From NCBI RefSeq assembly GCF_037975245.1, contig NC_092571.1, positions 23,751,564 through 23,815,563 on the forward strand: 64,000 nt of DNA, read 5' to 3'. The stretch's first letter is position 1. Each line of letters begins with the position of its first letter. The DNA comes from Apostichopus japonicus (taxonomy: Eukaryota; Echinodermata; Holothuroidea; Aspidochirotida; Stichopodidae). This document shows, one piece after another, positions 23,427 through 33,829 of this stretch. The position numbers and the translations under genes were made by a program. The notes beneath the pieces are model-generated. The model worked only from the letters and a program-made list of their open reading frames with translations, was not told the origin of the DNA and did no database searches.

Positions 23427-23830
23427 GTAAGTTTCTCCTTTTGTTTTTCTTTTTCGCTCAGTTTCTAGAACCAAATTCATGTTCTCATCTAAATATGGAA
23501 GAAGAAATCATAAAATGTAGGAAGTCAAAAATGGTATTTCAACATTTATGTCATTTATAGGCCTAAAATCAGGTAGCCATGCAATGCACTATCCTGTTCA
23601 TTGAAGTCAAAAATTCCCAAAAAATCATCAGGAACTATATATGCAAATGTTTGAAATATATAAAATCAATGAGATAATATATCTCAGTAGACTAAGTGGT
23701 CTGGTAGGTGTGGTCTTCTAATTGTATGATTCACTGGAAATTGCAAAAACAATAAAGTATAAATGAATGAATGAGTGAATCAATCAATCAAGAACTATTT
23801 CTTTACATTCTCTTTTTGACAAATCAACAG

Positions 23831-23877
23831 ATTTGGCAAAGCAGAGGATCTCAAAGCTGAACGGAACAGCGATCACG
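23831..23877 (+). CDS. Coiled-coil membrane protein, exon 2
   Basis: A 47-base exon, acceptor 'caacag' and donor 'gtaaca', in phase with exon 1. The joined product continues from the membrane segment as 'YLAKQRISKLNGTAIT', a polar, basic juxtamembrane stretch. It ends on a codon boundary, whereas the repeat exons from 26705 need one leading base. At least one more exon must therefore lie between 23878 and 26704; I could not identify it with confidence. Confidence 0.55.
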
Positions 23878-26512
23878 GTAACAAACATGATATCTTAATG
23901 TGAAAAAGTTCCCAAAACCAATTTGTTCATCAATAAATCCTGATTGTCTAAAAAAAAAATTTAAAAAGCATTCTCATATTAGAACTCTCTTGAAAATATA
24001 CATGTGGATCAACAATTTTGAACAATGAAATCATGTGTTAATACTGAAAACTGTGTTTACTCTGCCGAACTGGCCATATTTGAACAGAATACAGTGCTAA
24101 AGGAAACATGTGTCTTTCACATGTCCAAAGTATAGAGTGCTATGGCTCTCCACAAAGCTATCTTTTGTTACTTCAATAATTAGAGCAAGTCCTCAACTTT
24201 GATTCCAGGCTTCAGATGGTAGTGGCAATTCAGCTAGTCCTTCAACTAAATACCGTTACATTAATCCACCACGGCAGCTTGTAAAATTTGTAACCAGCTA
24301 TGTGGTGAATTTCAGGTTTTGACTCCTTGCCAGAGGCAAAAGGAATCTATGCCATGGTGATGGTGTGGGTTTGTGTGTGTATTTGTATATGACACTTGCT
24401 TGTAAAAAGTGGTGGATTAACTTCTAACATGGTGTGTGGATCCGTGTTATTACACAAGTACAAGATGCCTATTGTTTTCTGTTAAGTTCAATGGTCTTCA
24501 GTGGTCAACATTTACGTGAAAGTCTGAAAACCTTGTAAACATGATAGCACAAGAAGTGCATCTTTCTTGAACTGTATACTTAGTATCTAGATCCAGCTTG
24601 GTGAGTGCAAGGATCCTATTGAAATTGGTAGAAGTCAATGGTCACATGAGGTCAACAGGCATCAAAGTCTGAATACCTTTAAACATAATAACTCTAAAAT
24701 TAAAGCTACAATTAAACTGAGAATTCTCCAATGCTATGATTTTCTTTTGGTGAACATACTTTGGTCAAATTCACTTCATTTTAGTTCTGCGAGGGCGCTG
24801 TATATGTCTTCAACAAAACCTACCAGGCAACCAGGTAATGAAATCTGCTTCAGAGATCATACTCTTGTTTTAACATGCCTTAAACCTCCTATCAGTGTTC
24901 AGCCTCTGAGCTGTAAGGGTGTCAACGGGTTATCTCATATGGGCACAAACTGGCTCAAGGGGTCAAAAGGTAATCTGAAATGGTGGAAAAATTTGCCATT
25001 TTCTCAAAAATATTCCACAGTGTATAAACAATATCATATGTAACTCTCAACAATTATTCAAAAGGATTTCCTAGCTCAAAATTGGTAACATTTGTCTATA
25101 TTTCACATAGGAAGACTGTTCTTATATTATATATACCTGTACTATAAATTCCATACTGTAAAATCCTTATGAAGTAATGACATGGTTGATGCCCGCAAGG
25201 GATTGCTACAAATCTTTTCTGGTTCTAACTTAATTCTTGGACAAATTTAACTCACTTGTTCTACATTAGTCAGATAGTTAGTTTGAATTTTGAGCAAATT
25301 GTAGAGAAGGAATCACAAAGCTAACTGGCTTTCTGGTTCGATAAGTCTGCCCCCTAAGTCTCGTATCTGTTTATACCATCTTGCACAACTTGTTTGTACT
25401 GGTTAAGTACCCAAGTGGATGTATCTTTCTGTATATCTTGGTGTCCTTTTTTCTCTACAGTGAAACATTGTTTGACCAAATTGTTTTGTGTCATATAACA
25501 TATTTTTGCTCGTAGTAAATAAAAAATTCTGATTTTTAAAGGGGGAAATAATACTGCAATATGACAGCTTATTTATTAAAATGCATGCATTTATCAAGCT
25601 TTAGGTATAATGATACATTTTCATCTTGTTTGGGGAAGATTTTTTTGTCAATTCTACAGTGTATATCATTCTGTACATTGGAACTCCGCATGAAGATCAC
25701 ATGGACATTGACTTATTCATATAAAGCTCAACAATGAATCGTTAGAGAGGACATTAACTTTACCAATTTCACGAAGAAAAAAAAACATAAAAATGCTGAA
25801 CTTTTCGTTTTCCACATTTGGCGGTATAATGACGGTTTGAGGAGAATTGACATCGGTGGAAGGGAGTTAAAATGCGGAAAATTATCATTGCATACCAATC
25901 TTCGCATCGTCAAAAGTTTGGAAAACAGTGTTAACGATAAACTATATCTCGGCAAAGTGGTAATTTAAATTATCATTTGGTGCATTGGCAAGATGTCCAA
26001 ATTTGGTAGAAAAAGTGTGAAAAATTAGTACAATCATTCCAATTTGACAAAATTGATAAAAGACAAGTTTTGATGACATGTTATGCCATAAAAACAGAAA
26101 AGTTGCCATTTTGCGCACAATACGTCAAATCCTGTGAAAATTGCCATTTGTTTTTGTAAAAATAGTACAAAGTGCAAATTTCTAATTTTCAGATGTTAAC
26201 TGCAATGAAGGTTTAGAGCAATTCTTTCATTTTTTTCAGAATCATAATTATCAGCTTTAAATTAAGCATCTCACACAATGCTCCTTCTTCTTTTCCTTCT
26301 TCTCCTCCTCCTCCTCTTCCTTTTCCTCCTCCTCCTCCTCCTCTTCCTCCTCCTCCTTCTACTTTTTTTTACCATGTGTGAGTCCTGAGTGTAAGCTTCC
26401 GTAGAAGACGAACTTCAACAATTGTGGGAAACCAAACAAATATGTAGTTCAAGCTTTTCCCTGACATATAGATAATTGAAATCCGATTTGGTGTATTCAT
26501 TAAAAATAAAAT
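23878..26512. other. Intron(s) of the coiled-coil gene; pyrimidine tract
   Basis: No large open frame. A (CTT/CTC)n pyrimidine tract of about 85 bases lies at 26281-26368. A splice-bounded open block at 24785-24834 (acceptor 'cattttag', donor 'gtaatg') is possible, but its phase does not fit the flanking exons. The missing linking exon should be in this interval. Confidence 0.5.
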
Positions 26513-26704
26513 GGTCTTATATATTAACTGGAACAATACCTTCAACTGATATCAAGTTATATGCAGTGCAGGGTCCAAGCAAGATCTTCCATGTTTCAGG
26601 GGTAAGTATTTAGAGGGCATCGACGTACTTTCAGACAAGTGCAGTCCATTCCAGTTTACATTAGTAGGAATTACACGAATGTTGTCTTTCTTCATAAAAT
26701 GCAG

Positions 26705-26770
26705 CCAAACTGAAAAATACTGAAGCAAAGCTGGAAGATTCACGCAAGGAACTGGCAGCCATGAGATCCG
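26705..26770 (+). CDS. Repeat exon 1, coiled-coil module (22 codons)
   Basis: Acceptor 'aaaatgcag', donor 'gtaagt'. It begins with the last two bases of a codon and ends with the first base of one, and its length of 66 is a multiple of three. It can therefore be gained, lost or skipped without shifting the frame. It encodes 'KLKNTEAKLEDSRKELAAMR', then S. Leu and hydrophobic residues recur at heptad-like spacing among Lys and Glu, typical of a coiled coil. No family assignment. Confidence 0.8.
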
Positions 26771-27263
26771 GTAAGTCAGGTCAGACCAGAGTGGGATGTC
26801 AATGGGCTGAAGTTCAGGGTCAAAGAGTACACACAGGCCCAGGAATATGGAAGGTCCAGGAAACTATGGGATGTATGAAGTTTACGTGCTAAGCAATTGA
26901 CACTTTTTAAGAAAATTGATTTAGAGCCTCCGGGTAAAAAAAAACTTGATTCACTCTCAACCTTAGTCCACTTCCCTGCAGGGACATTGCTAGAGGGGGG
27001 TGTGGGGTGTCTCATCCCCTCCCCCCAACTTGATAAAACTGACGATAGTTGGAAAATTGGAGTGCGACAATGGTCTTATTCATTAACTGGAACAATACCT
27101 TCAACTGATATCAAGTTATATGCAGTGCAGGGTCCAAGCAAGATCTTCCGTGTTTCAGGGCTAAGTATTTAGAGGGCATGGACGTACTTTCAGACAAGTG
27201 CAGTCCATTCCAGTTTACATTAGTAGGAATTACACGAATGTTGTCTTTCTTCATAAAATGCAG

Positions 27264-27329
27264 CCGAACTGAAAAATTGTAAAGCGGAGCTGGAAGATCT
27301 ACGGAAGGAAGTGATAGCCATGAGATCCG
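27264..27329 (+). CDS. Repeat exon 2, coiled-coil module (22 codons)
   Basis: Same borders and phase as repeat exon 1, 66 bases. Encodes 'ELKNCKAELEDLRKEVIAMR', then S. It differs from exon 1 at several residues, including a Cys in place of Thr that could form an inter-chain disulphide if the stalk dimerises. Confidence 0.8.
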
Positions 27330-27831
27330 GTAAGTCAGGTCAGACCAGAGCGGGATGTCAATGGGCTGAAGTTCATGGTCACAGAGTACACACAGGCCCA
27401 GGAAAATATGCAAGGTCCAGGAAACTATGGGATGTATGAAGTTTACGTGCTAAGCAATTGACACTTTTTAAGAAAATTGATTTAGAGCCTCCGGGTAAAG
27501 AAACTTGATTCACTCTCAACCCTAGTCCACTTCCATGCAGGGACGTTGCTAGAGGGGGATGTGGGGTGTCTCATCCCTTTCCCCCACCCCGCCCAACTTG
27601 ATAAAACTGACGATAGTTTGAAAATTGGAGTGCGACAATGGTCTTATTTATTAACTGGAACAATACCTTCAACTGATATTAAGTTATATGCAGTGCAGGG
27701 TCCAAGCAAGATCTTCCATGTTTCAGGGCTAAGTATTTAGAGGGCATGGACGTACTTTCAGACAAGTGCAGTCCATTCAAGTTTACATTAGTAGGAATTA
27801 CACGAGTGTTGTCTTTCTTCATAAAATGCAG

Positions 27832-27906
27832 CCGAACTGAAAAATACTGAAGCAAAGCTGGACGCTCTACGGGAGGAACACAACAAAGTGCTAGCCATGA
27901 TATCCG
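27832..27906 (+). CDS. Repeat exon 3, coiled-coil module (25 codons)
   Basis: Same borders and phase, but 75 bases. An in-frame 9-base insertion adds three residues (the HNK of 'LREEHNKVLAMI'). It encodes 'ELKNTEAKLDALREEHNKVL', then AMIS. The extra three residues shift the heptad register by three. Confidence 0.8.
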
Positions 27907-28407
27907 GTAAGTCAGGTCAGACCAGAGCGGGATGTCAATGGGCTGAAGTTCAGGGTCAAAGAGTACACACAGGCCCAGGAAAATATGCAAGGTCCAGGAA
28001 ACTATGGGATGTATGAAGTTTACGTGCTAAGCAATTGACACTTTTTAAGAAAATTGATTTAGAGCCTCCGGGTACAGAAACTTGATTCACTCTCAACCCT
28101 AGTCCACTTCCATGCAGGGACGTTGCTAGAGGGGGATGTGGGGTGTCTCATCCCCCTCCCCCACCCCGCCCAACTTGATAAAACTGACGATAGTTTGAAA
28201 ATTGGAGTGCGACAATGGTCTTACTTATTAACTGGAACAATACCTTCAACTGATATTAAGTTATATGCAGTGCAGGGTCCAAGCAAGATCTTCCATGTTT
28301 CAGGCTAAGTATTTAGAGGGCATGGGCGTACTTTCAGACAAGTGCAGTCCATTCAAGTTTACATTAGTAGGAATTACACGAGTGTTGTCTTTCTTCATAA
28401 AATGCAG

Positions 28408-28482
28408 CCGAACTGAAAAATACTGAAGCAAAGCTGGAAGATCTACGCGAGGAGCACTACAAAGTGCTAGCCATGAGATCCG
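28408..28482 (+). CDS. Repeat exon 4, coiled-coil module (25 codons)
   Basis: Same borders and phase, 75 bases, sharing the 9-base insertion with repeat exon 3. Encodes 'ELKNTEAKLEDLREEHYKVL', then AMRS. Its final single base joins the terminal exon at 31826 in phase. Confidence 0.8.
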
Positions 28483-28788
28483 GTAAGTCAGGTCAGACTA
28501 GAGCGGGATGTCAATGGGCTGAAGTTCAGGGTCAAAGAGTACACACAGGCCCAGGAAAATATGCAAGGTCCAGGAAAATATGGGATGTATGAAGTTTACG
28601 TGCTAAGCAATTGACACTTTTTAAGAAAATTGATTTAGAGCCTCCGGGTATAAAAAACTTGATTCACTTAGGCCTACAACCCTAGTCCACGTCTTTGCAG
28701 GGACGTTGCTAGAGCGGGATGTGGGGTGTCTCATCCCCCTCCCCCCCCCCCCCACAACTTGGTAAAACTGAAAGTAGTTGGAAAATTG

Positions 28789-28822
28789 GAGTGCGACAGT
28801 CGGAATTTCCGACTGTCGCACT
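28789..28822. repeat. Perfect 34-bp palindrome at the array end
   Basis: GAGTGCGACAGTCGGAA is followed with no spacer by its exact inverse. The first ten bases belong to the fifth, partial repeat unit, so the array stops exactly in this palindrome. Confidence 0.95.
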
Positions 28823-29060
28823 CTAACTTACCTAGGCCTATTCATATATTTCTGTGATTGTGAATGACCTAAACTAAAAATTTCGGTCAAACTTGACCAT
28901 TTACCACGTTTTCCTTGCCACTTAGAGAAAAAGTATCTCGCGATCCTTATACTCCACCATACAAATCTTTGTATGGTTTTGAATACTCTAAAAATATGCT
29001 TATGGAACTACCGTACAACGTTCGCCAGCTTCAATTCGGTTTATTTATGTACTGATTTTG

Positions 29061-30432
29061 CCGGGGGGCGAATTTTTTTTTCCCAAACAGGTTCTCAATT
29101 GTGTATAAATAGTCGCTCATGATTGGTCGGAAAAGTTACGTCATAACAATAAAACCCTTCACTTCGAGGTTATCAAAATGTCTGCATCCATTCGTTGCAA
29201 CGAAGATATACCCGTTCAAAATTACCCGCAGCTTTTCGTAAATATATGTAGATGTGTTTGGAATTGGTTTAGACATAATGTGCACACTAGTATTGTATGA
29301 TCTACTTTGATCGAAGATTTCTGTGAAGGCATTTATCGATAACATCGCACAGTGAAAGTTTCGTACAGGGTACATCACACATGCGATATAGGCCTATGTG
29401 TATTATAACTGTGTACACAGTGCAGTGACGGAAATACATCATACCGTAGCATGGTGGGCTCATAATTGACGCACTTAATTAAGGTATTGATCAACGTTTT
29501 CTATCAAGGAAAAATCAAAATCACTCAACTATGTGTTTTTCATATGAATGGTTCCTCAGAAATGTAATGATCTCAAAATATTTATTGTTCTGTGCATATG
29601 CAACGTACAATTGAGCAGAACTTGACCACAAAATATCTGCCGTGTCAAGTTCTTTTTTACCCCTTAATTGACACATTCGTCGATAAGTTAACTGTAGTGA
29701 AGGCTTTAGTATACATCCATTGACTTTAGATGCTGTTTGCTATATACTTTGAGCCTCTAAGCTTAGACAGATCAGGTTCCAGAGAGCAGTGTTGTCCATG
29801 ATATTGAGAATTTGTTGGTTATTTTTAGGGTGCAAGATTTCCAAAGGCCCAAAAAACGTACAAAACTGGGGGGAAGGGTGTTAAAAGCTTAAAAATTCCA
29901 CAATTTGTTCATCAAATAGCTGAAATGGATTCAAACTCATGAAATATGTAATTCTGCTTGACTGCAAAAAGTTTAGGTGGCCTGCTGCATCGTTGCTAGT
30001 AATAATTGAAGGTGCGTCAATTACGGGGGTGCGTCAATTATGAAGCCTTGAATACACTAAACTGTTTTGCGTATATTCATTCAAGGCTGAACTCGCGTCG
30101 TGAAGTTGATTTTGGTGTAGGCCTACCCATTCCACGAAACGAATTCCGATTTCAATAGAACGGCTCCCGAATCGTGGATAACGTAAACACGAAACCGATA
30201 GAATGTAGCGTATGTATCATAAGTGAGGTCAACGTGTTATCCAAGCATTAAAAGTAAATATTAGGGCGTTTGCAGGGAAACCGCGTAACAAGACTTTACT
30301 AAGTGTCAGTGTGTAACTCAGTGTATGTCTTCGAACTACCAAGCGTTTGATGCTGACGTCACGAGCAATCTGATTGGCTGAAAACTCCGTAATTGAGAAC
30401 CTGTTTGGGAAAAAAAATTCGCTGCCGGGGGG
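29061..30432. mobile_element. Composite element with ~80-bp inverted arms
   Basis: The left arm 29061-29142 (ccgggg...gcgaattttttt, 'cccaaacaggttctcaatt', 'tgattgg', 'tacgtcat') is mirrored by the right arm 30352-30429 ('aattgagaacctgtttggg', 'ctgattggct', 'gacgtcac', 'gaatt...gccgggg'). The arms enclose another TIR element (29455-30048). There is no transposase. I take it as a non-autonomous foldback or TIR element in the last intron of the coiled-coil gene. Confidence 0.7.
29455..30048. mobile_element. TIR miniature element, family 'TAATTGACGCAC', copy 2
   Basis: Same inverted ends (gggctcataattgacgcac / gtgcgtcaattatgaagcc) and interior as 13399-13980, in the same orientation. Small indels and substitutions separate the copies. 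It is nested inside 29061-30432. Confidence 0.82.
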
Positions 30433-30959
30433 GGGTGGGGTGGGTACAAGGCAGCAGCCAGAATTTGCTGGCTTCAAAACTCATCCAGTTGGATTTTCAG
30501 CCACTGCAGTCTACAGCCCCCCCCCCCCCCCCTCCAGCCTTTGTTATGAGTCCCTTAGAAAGGGTATAGATACTATATATGACCTTAAACCGATCCGACT
30601 AACTGGGTTTGATCCGACCGAAAGTATTCCATATTGTGATCGAGTTACTGTGTACTGTGTGTTTGGTCGAGAAGAGATAAACTTTATTTCGTGGCCTACT
30701 CCAAATCGATTTCATATTTAAAAAAGTGACGAAAAGCAGCATTTTTTTCGATGTGCTCTCATACAGGATCTTTTTGGTTTGGCTTAGACCTCAGACTGGT
30801 ACAAACAGTGCAGTACAGGGTTATGCCCAAAAAAATGGGTCATTTGACGCGATCATAAACGCCATTATTGTAAGCCTTCATGCGGAACAGCTTCCAAAGA
30901 GGCTTTGCTTACAAGTTACGAAAACACTGTTGGATCTCAAACTGAAAATTTCAATGGTT

Positions 30960-31150
30960 CATGATACAGAAAACTGAAGTTGCCATGAAACGTATTTACC
31001 TATCCATTGGGGGAGGGGCTTCGGGTTTAGCCAGTGAGAAATTCTACAAGGACTTAGAGACCACATTACTGTATTTTAATGTCAATGGGACAATAATATC
31101 GAGTATGCTACCATCTGATCTTAGCCAAAAGGCCGGCAAGTGAATTTCGT
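30960..31150 (-). ncRNA. U2 snRNA-like sequence (5' part), probable pseudogene or relative
   Basis: On the minus strand, 31135 to 31116 reads CGGCCTTTTGGCTAAGATCA. This is, from memory, an exact match to the invariant 5' region of U2 spliceosomal RNA. Just upstream, 'CACTTGC' resembles the U2 start (CGCTTCT). Downstream, GTAGCA (31111-31106) stands where U2 has the branch-point-pairing GTAGTA. Beyond that, resemblance to U2 is weak, and no clear Sm site or 3' stem is seen. It lies antisense in the last intron of the coiled-coil gene. It could be a pseudogene, a snRNA-derived repeat or a divergent gene. Confidence 0.5.
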
Positions 31151-31825
31151 AGATTTAAACCTAATCCAGGGAATAACTTATCCGGCGTTGCATCGCTAAA
31201 TGCTACGCAAAATGGACAATTTGCTATGCAAATGTAAAGATGTGTCGCTGTTTTGTGCACAGGTATCATAGTGTAACGCTGCCAACGTCCTGGTGTGGGG
31301 AACCTCCTGTCTCGGAACCAATCGAAGGGGCGGGGAAGGTCAGAGGCGGGGGGGGGGGGGTACACAACTCAAGCCGGACAGCAGACATACAGAAAGTGTA
31401 AGGTTAAGAGGTATAGTTCTCATATCGTACTTACACTAGTTTATATACTGTACATAGATACATGAAACACATGGCCGCGCTAGGGTTGCGCACCATTCAT
31501 GACTAGCAGCGTAGGTGTCGGGCAGTCCGCGGGTCATGGCGCGGTTTGACATACATTATGGATATCTCTTCGCACTTAAACGCCAAACCCAACATCGGAA
31601 AAACGTTGACCGTATGATACTGGATTTAGATCGAATTACGTAATTTGTTACATGAATTGTTACAGGTGAAGATGTTACTTCTTTATCCTTCATATACATT
31701 TGCTGGATAACGACTTGAATCTCAACAAACTTTCAAAACTTAGGCAAGCTCCCACGAGGAGAGATTGAGAAGCCTTAGCGTCTCATAACGTAATATACTT
31801 CTAAACCATTTATATCTTGCTTCAG

Positions 31826-32010
31826 ATCTCGTCAGAGACATCGAGCAGCTACAACTTGGCGATCAACAACTTAGTCAAGAAGCCTCTCAAATCATCAGTG
31901 ACATAAGGAGAGATTTATTTTGCCACCACAGCTACCGAGAGAGGATACAACGTATGATGGAACAGTTTTACCGAACCCGAACAAACAAAAGAGTCAAAGA
32001 AATCTTCTGA
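31826..32010 (+). CDS. Coiled-coil membrane protein, terminal exon
   Basis: Acceptor 'ttgcttcag' ending at 31825. The exon starts with the last two bases of a codon, fitting the single base left by repeat exon 4 to give Asp. It encodes 'DLVRDIEQLQLGDQQLSQEA', continues with more amphipathic sequence, then a basic tail containing 'FCHHSYRERIQRMMEQFYRT' and ending 'RVKEIF' before TGA at 32008. ATTAAA at 32053 may be the polyadenylation signal. The total predicted protein is about 190-200 residues plus any missing exon: signal anchor, coiled-coil stalk and basic head. No homologue recognised. Confidence 0.65.
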
Positions 32011-32696
32011 AATAATAGCATTTGTTAATGATTTATCATTATTCAAAGATTAATTAAAATATTAAAGATTAAAATATTTTTTATTTAAAAGCTTTTTTTT
32101 TTTTGTGCTTACATCATGCTTTCGTTTTTCGTTTCTACTGCTATGTGCAGTGTTCAAGAAACAAGACATATCTGAAATCATATATAGCGAATTGGCCGCG
32201 AACCCAATTTAATAAGTTTTACTTTTGTTTACTTTCATTGTTTTTGCTATATATTTCTAATTTGAATTTTTAGGGAGTGAAACTCTTCGACACGCCCCTC
32301 GTTTTTTTTTTTTAGTTTTTAGTTTTGCTTCTCACTGCATTGCTGTGCATATTATGTTTGCATTTGTACTATTTAATATCGTAGAAAAACAAATAAACGA
32401 AACGAAATCCTGCAGTTCAATTCACCCCGTCGATCAGAACAAAAGTAAAAAATGTCATGTGCGGTATTTTAGTTGGACACATAGAGAGTTTATTACGATC
32501 TCGGAGTATGTATAGCTTTAAATGGGACTTTTGTCCGAAATAATTTGAACTACTAGAATATGAAAATTATACAAAATGTATCTTATAGCTTACACTATAT
32601 TGTTTATGGGATAGGCCTATAAACCACTATATAGCAGTGATGAATCATGGACTTCTCGGAAAAAGGAGAGTATAGCCCCGTGAGAAACGTGCTAAA
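32011..32696. other. 3' flank, no further feature
   Basis: AT-rich sequence after the coiled-coil gene with T-runs near 32091 and 32300. No gene recognised. Confidence 0.45.
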
Positions 32697-32810
32697 TGTG
32701 CCCACTTTACGGTACTAAATGTTCCCACTTTACAGTACTAAATGTTCCCACTTTACGGTACTAAATGTTCCCACTTGGCAGTACTAAACGTTCCCACTTT
32801 ACGGTAGACC
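32697..32810. repeat. Tandem repeat, 23-bp unit, five copies
   Basis: Unit 'actaaatgttcccactttacggt' appears with minor variation (shown here as its parts actaaatgttccc and actttacggt). One isolated near-copy lies at 34073-34097, so the array may once have been larger or was transposed. Confidence 0.88.
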
Positions 32811-33299
32811 ACTAAAAGGAATTGTCTGGTGGAAGATTTTGATACATTGTCTTTGTAGTTATTATTTTTCTCTTTCTAACCATGTAAAAATTGTCCCCAT
32901 TCGACGTTTTCTTCTTGTAGAAATCTGGTTTTCAAATTCACCAGTTTCTCACCAAAAGTACCGTTTGTTCGAACGCTTCAATATAGTGATTGACGTAGTG
33001 GTTGCAGATAGGCAAAACAGGCGACTTGAAGTTAGCACTCCCAATTCCGCAGCAAATAAACTCACGTGTAAGCACATTGGATTGCCTCATATATATAACG
33101 TACATACTCGCGAACGTATATACTACGATGCTCTGTTGGTGTACTTGTATAGCGTTACACATAGTACACTCACACTCAAACCACAGTTCATTAACTGTTC
33201 TTCGAAATCGCTGAAATAAAATTCACGGATCAAATTAACAGTAAAAGGAAACTTGTAAAGTATTCGTTAAACCGAAAGATGAAACTTGGCGGAATCGAT

Positions 33300-33820
33300 G
33301 TCATCGCAGAACTGTCCGATTGTAAACGTTAGAGTAGCCTATACACGCGAACATTCTTCGCGCTGGAGCTGGATACCGCGATGTGTAAACAACGAAGAGC
33401 CTGCTGTTAAAACTTATCTTGTGTTTCACAAAGACCACGAAACCACCGATCTACTACATATATGGCGGCTTAAGGAGTTTTTTAAATCATATCTAATTTA
33501 TAAGAAATTTCACCGGAAATTATTGAAGAAATTGATCGAATCGTTGTCAGAGCAGAATGTAGCAATGAGAAGCTTAGGCTTCGCAGAACTGTCCGATTGT
33601 CAACGTTTGAGTATAGCCTACATGCGAACATTTTTCGCGTTGGAGCTGGATAGCGCGATGTATAGCCTGAACAACTCAGAGTCTGCTGTTAAAATTTACC
33701 TTGTGTTACACAAAGACCACGGAACCACCGATCAAGTACATGGCGGCTTAAGGAGTTTTTGAAAACATACCTAATTTTAAGAAATTTCACCGGAAATTAA
33801 GGAAGAAATTTATCTGTATA
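33300..33820 (+). repeat. Direct duplication, ~275-bp period
   Basis: 33307-33545 and 33582-33820 are tandem copies ('gcagaactgtccgattgt', 'cgcgctggagctggata', 'ggcggcttaaggagttttt', 'aagaaatttcaccggaaatt'). An open frame of about 150 codons runs across both, but the copies are read in different frames, which argues against a conserved protein. Confidence 0.85.
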
Positions 33821-33829
33821 CAAACGCTG

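Larger units (their letters stand above)
26513..28788 (+). repeat. Tandem array of ~560-576-bp exon-containing units
   Basis: Four full units plus a partial fifth. Each contains 'aactggaacaataccttcaa', a block 'gggtccaagcaagatcttcc', the acceptor 'cataaaatgcag', one coding exon, the donor 'gtaagtcaggtcagac', 'gatgtcaatgggctgaagtt', and a C-rich stretch. Exon starts at 26705, 27264, 27832 and 28408 give periods of 559, 568 and 576. Introns are almost as conserved as exons, implying recent duplication or homogenisation. Confidence 0.95.

Noticed and set aside
24785-24834. Possible linking exon for the coiled-coil gene
   Set aside because: Has good splice-like borders but its phase (0 in, 2 out) cannot join exon 2 to the repeat exons.
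33298-33762. Open frame of about 155 codons over the 275-bp duplication
   Set aside because: The two repeat copies are read in different frames, so the protein is not duplicated with the DNA; first codon assignment also relied on a non-ATG start.
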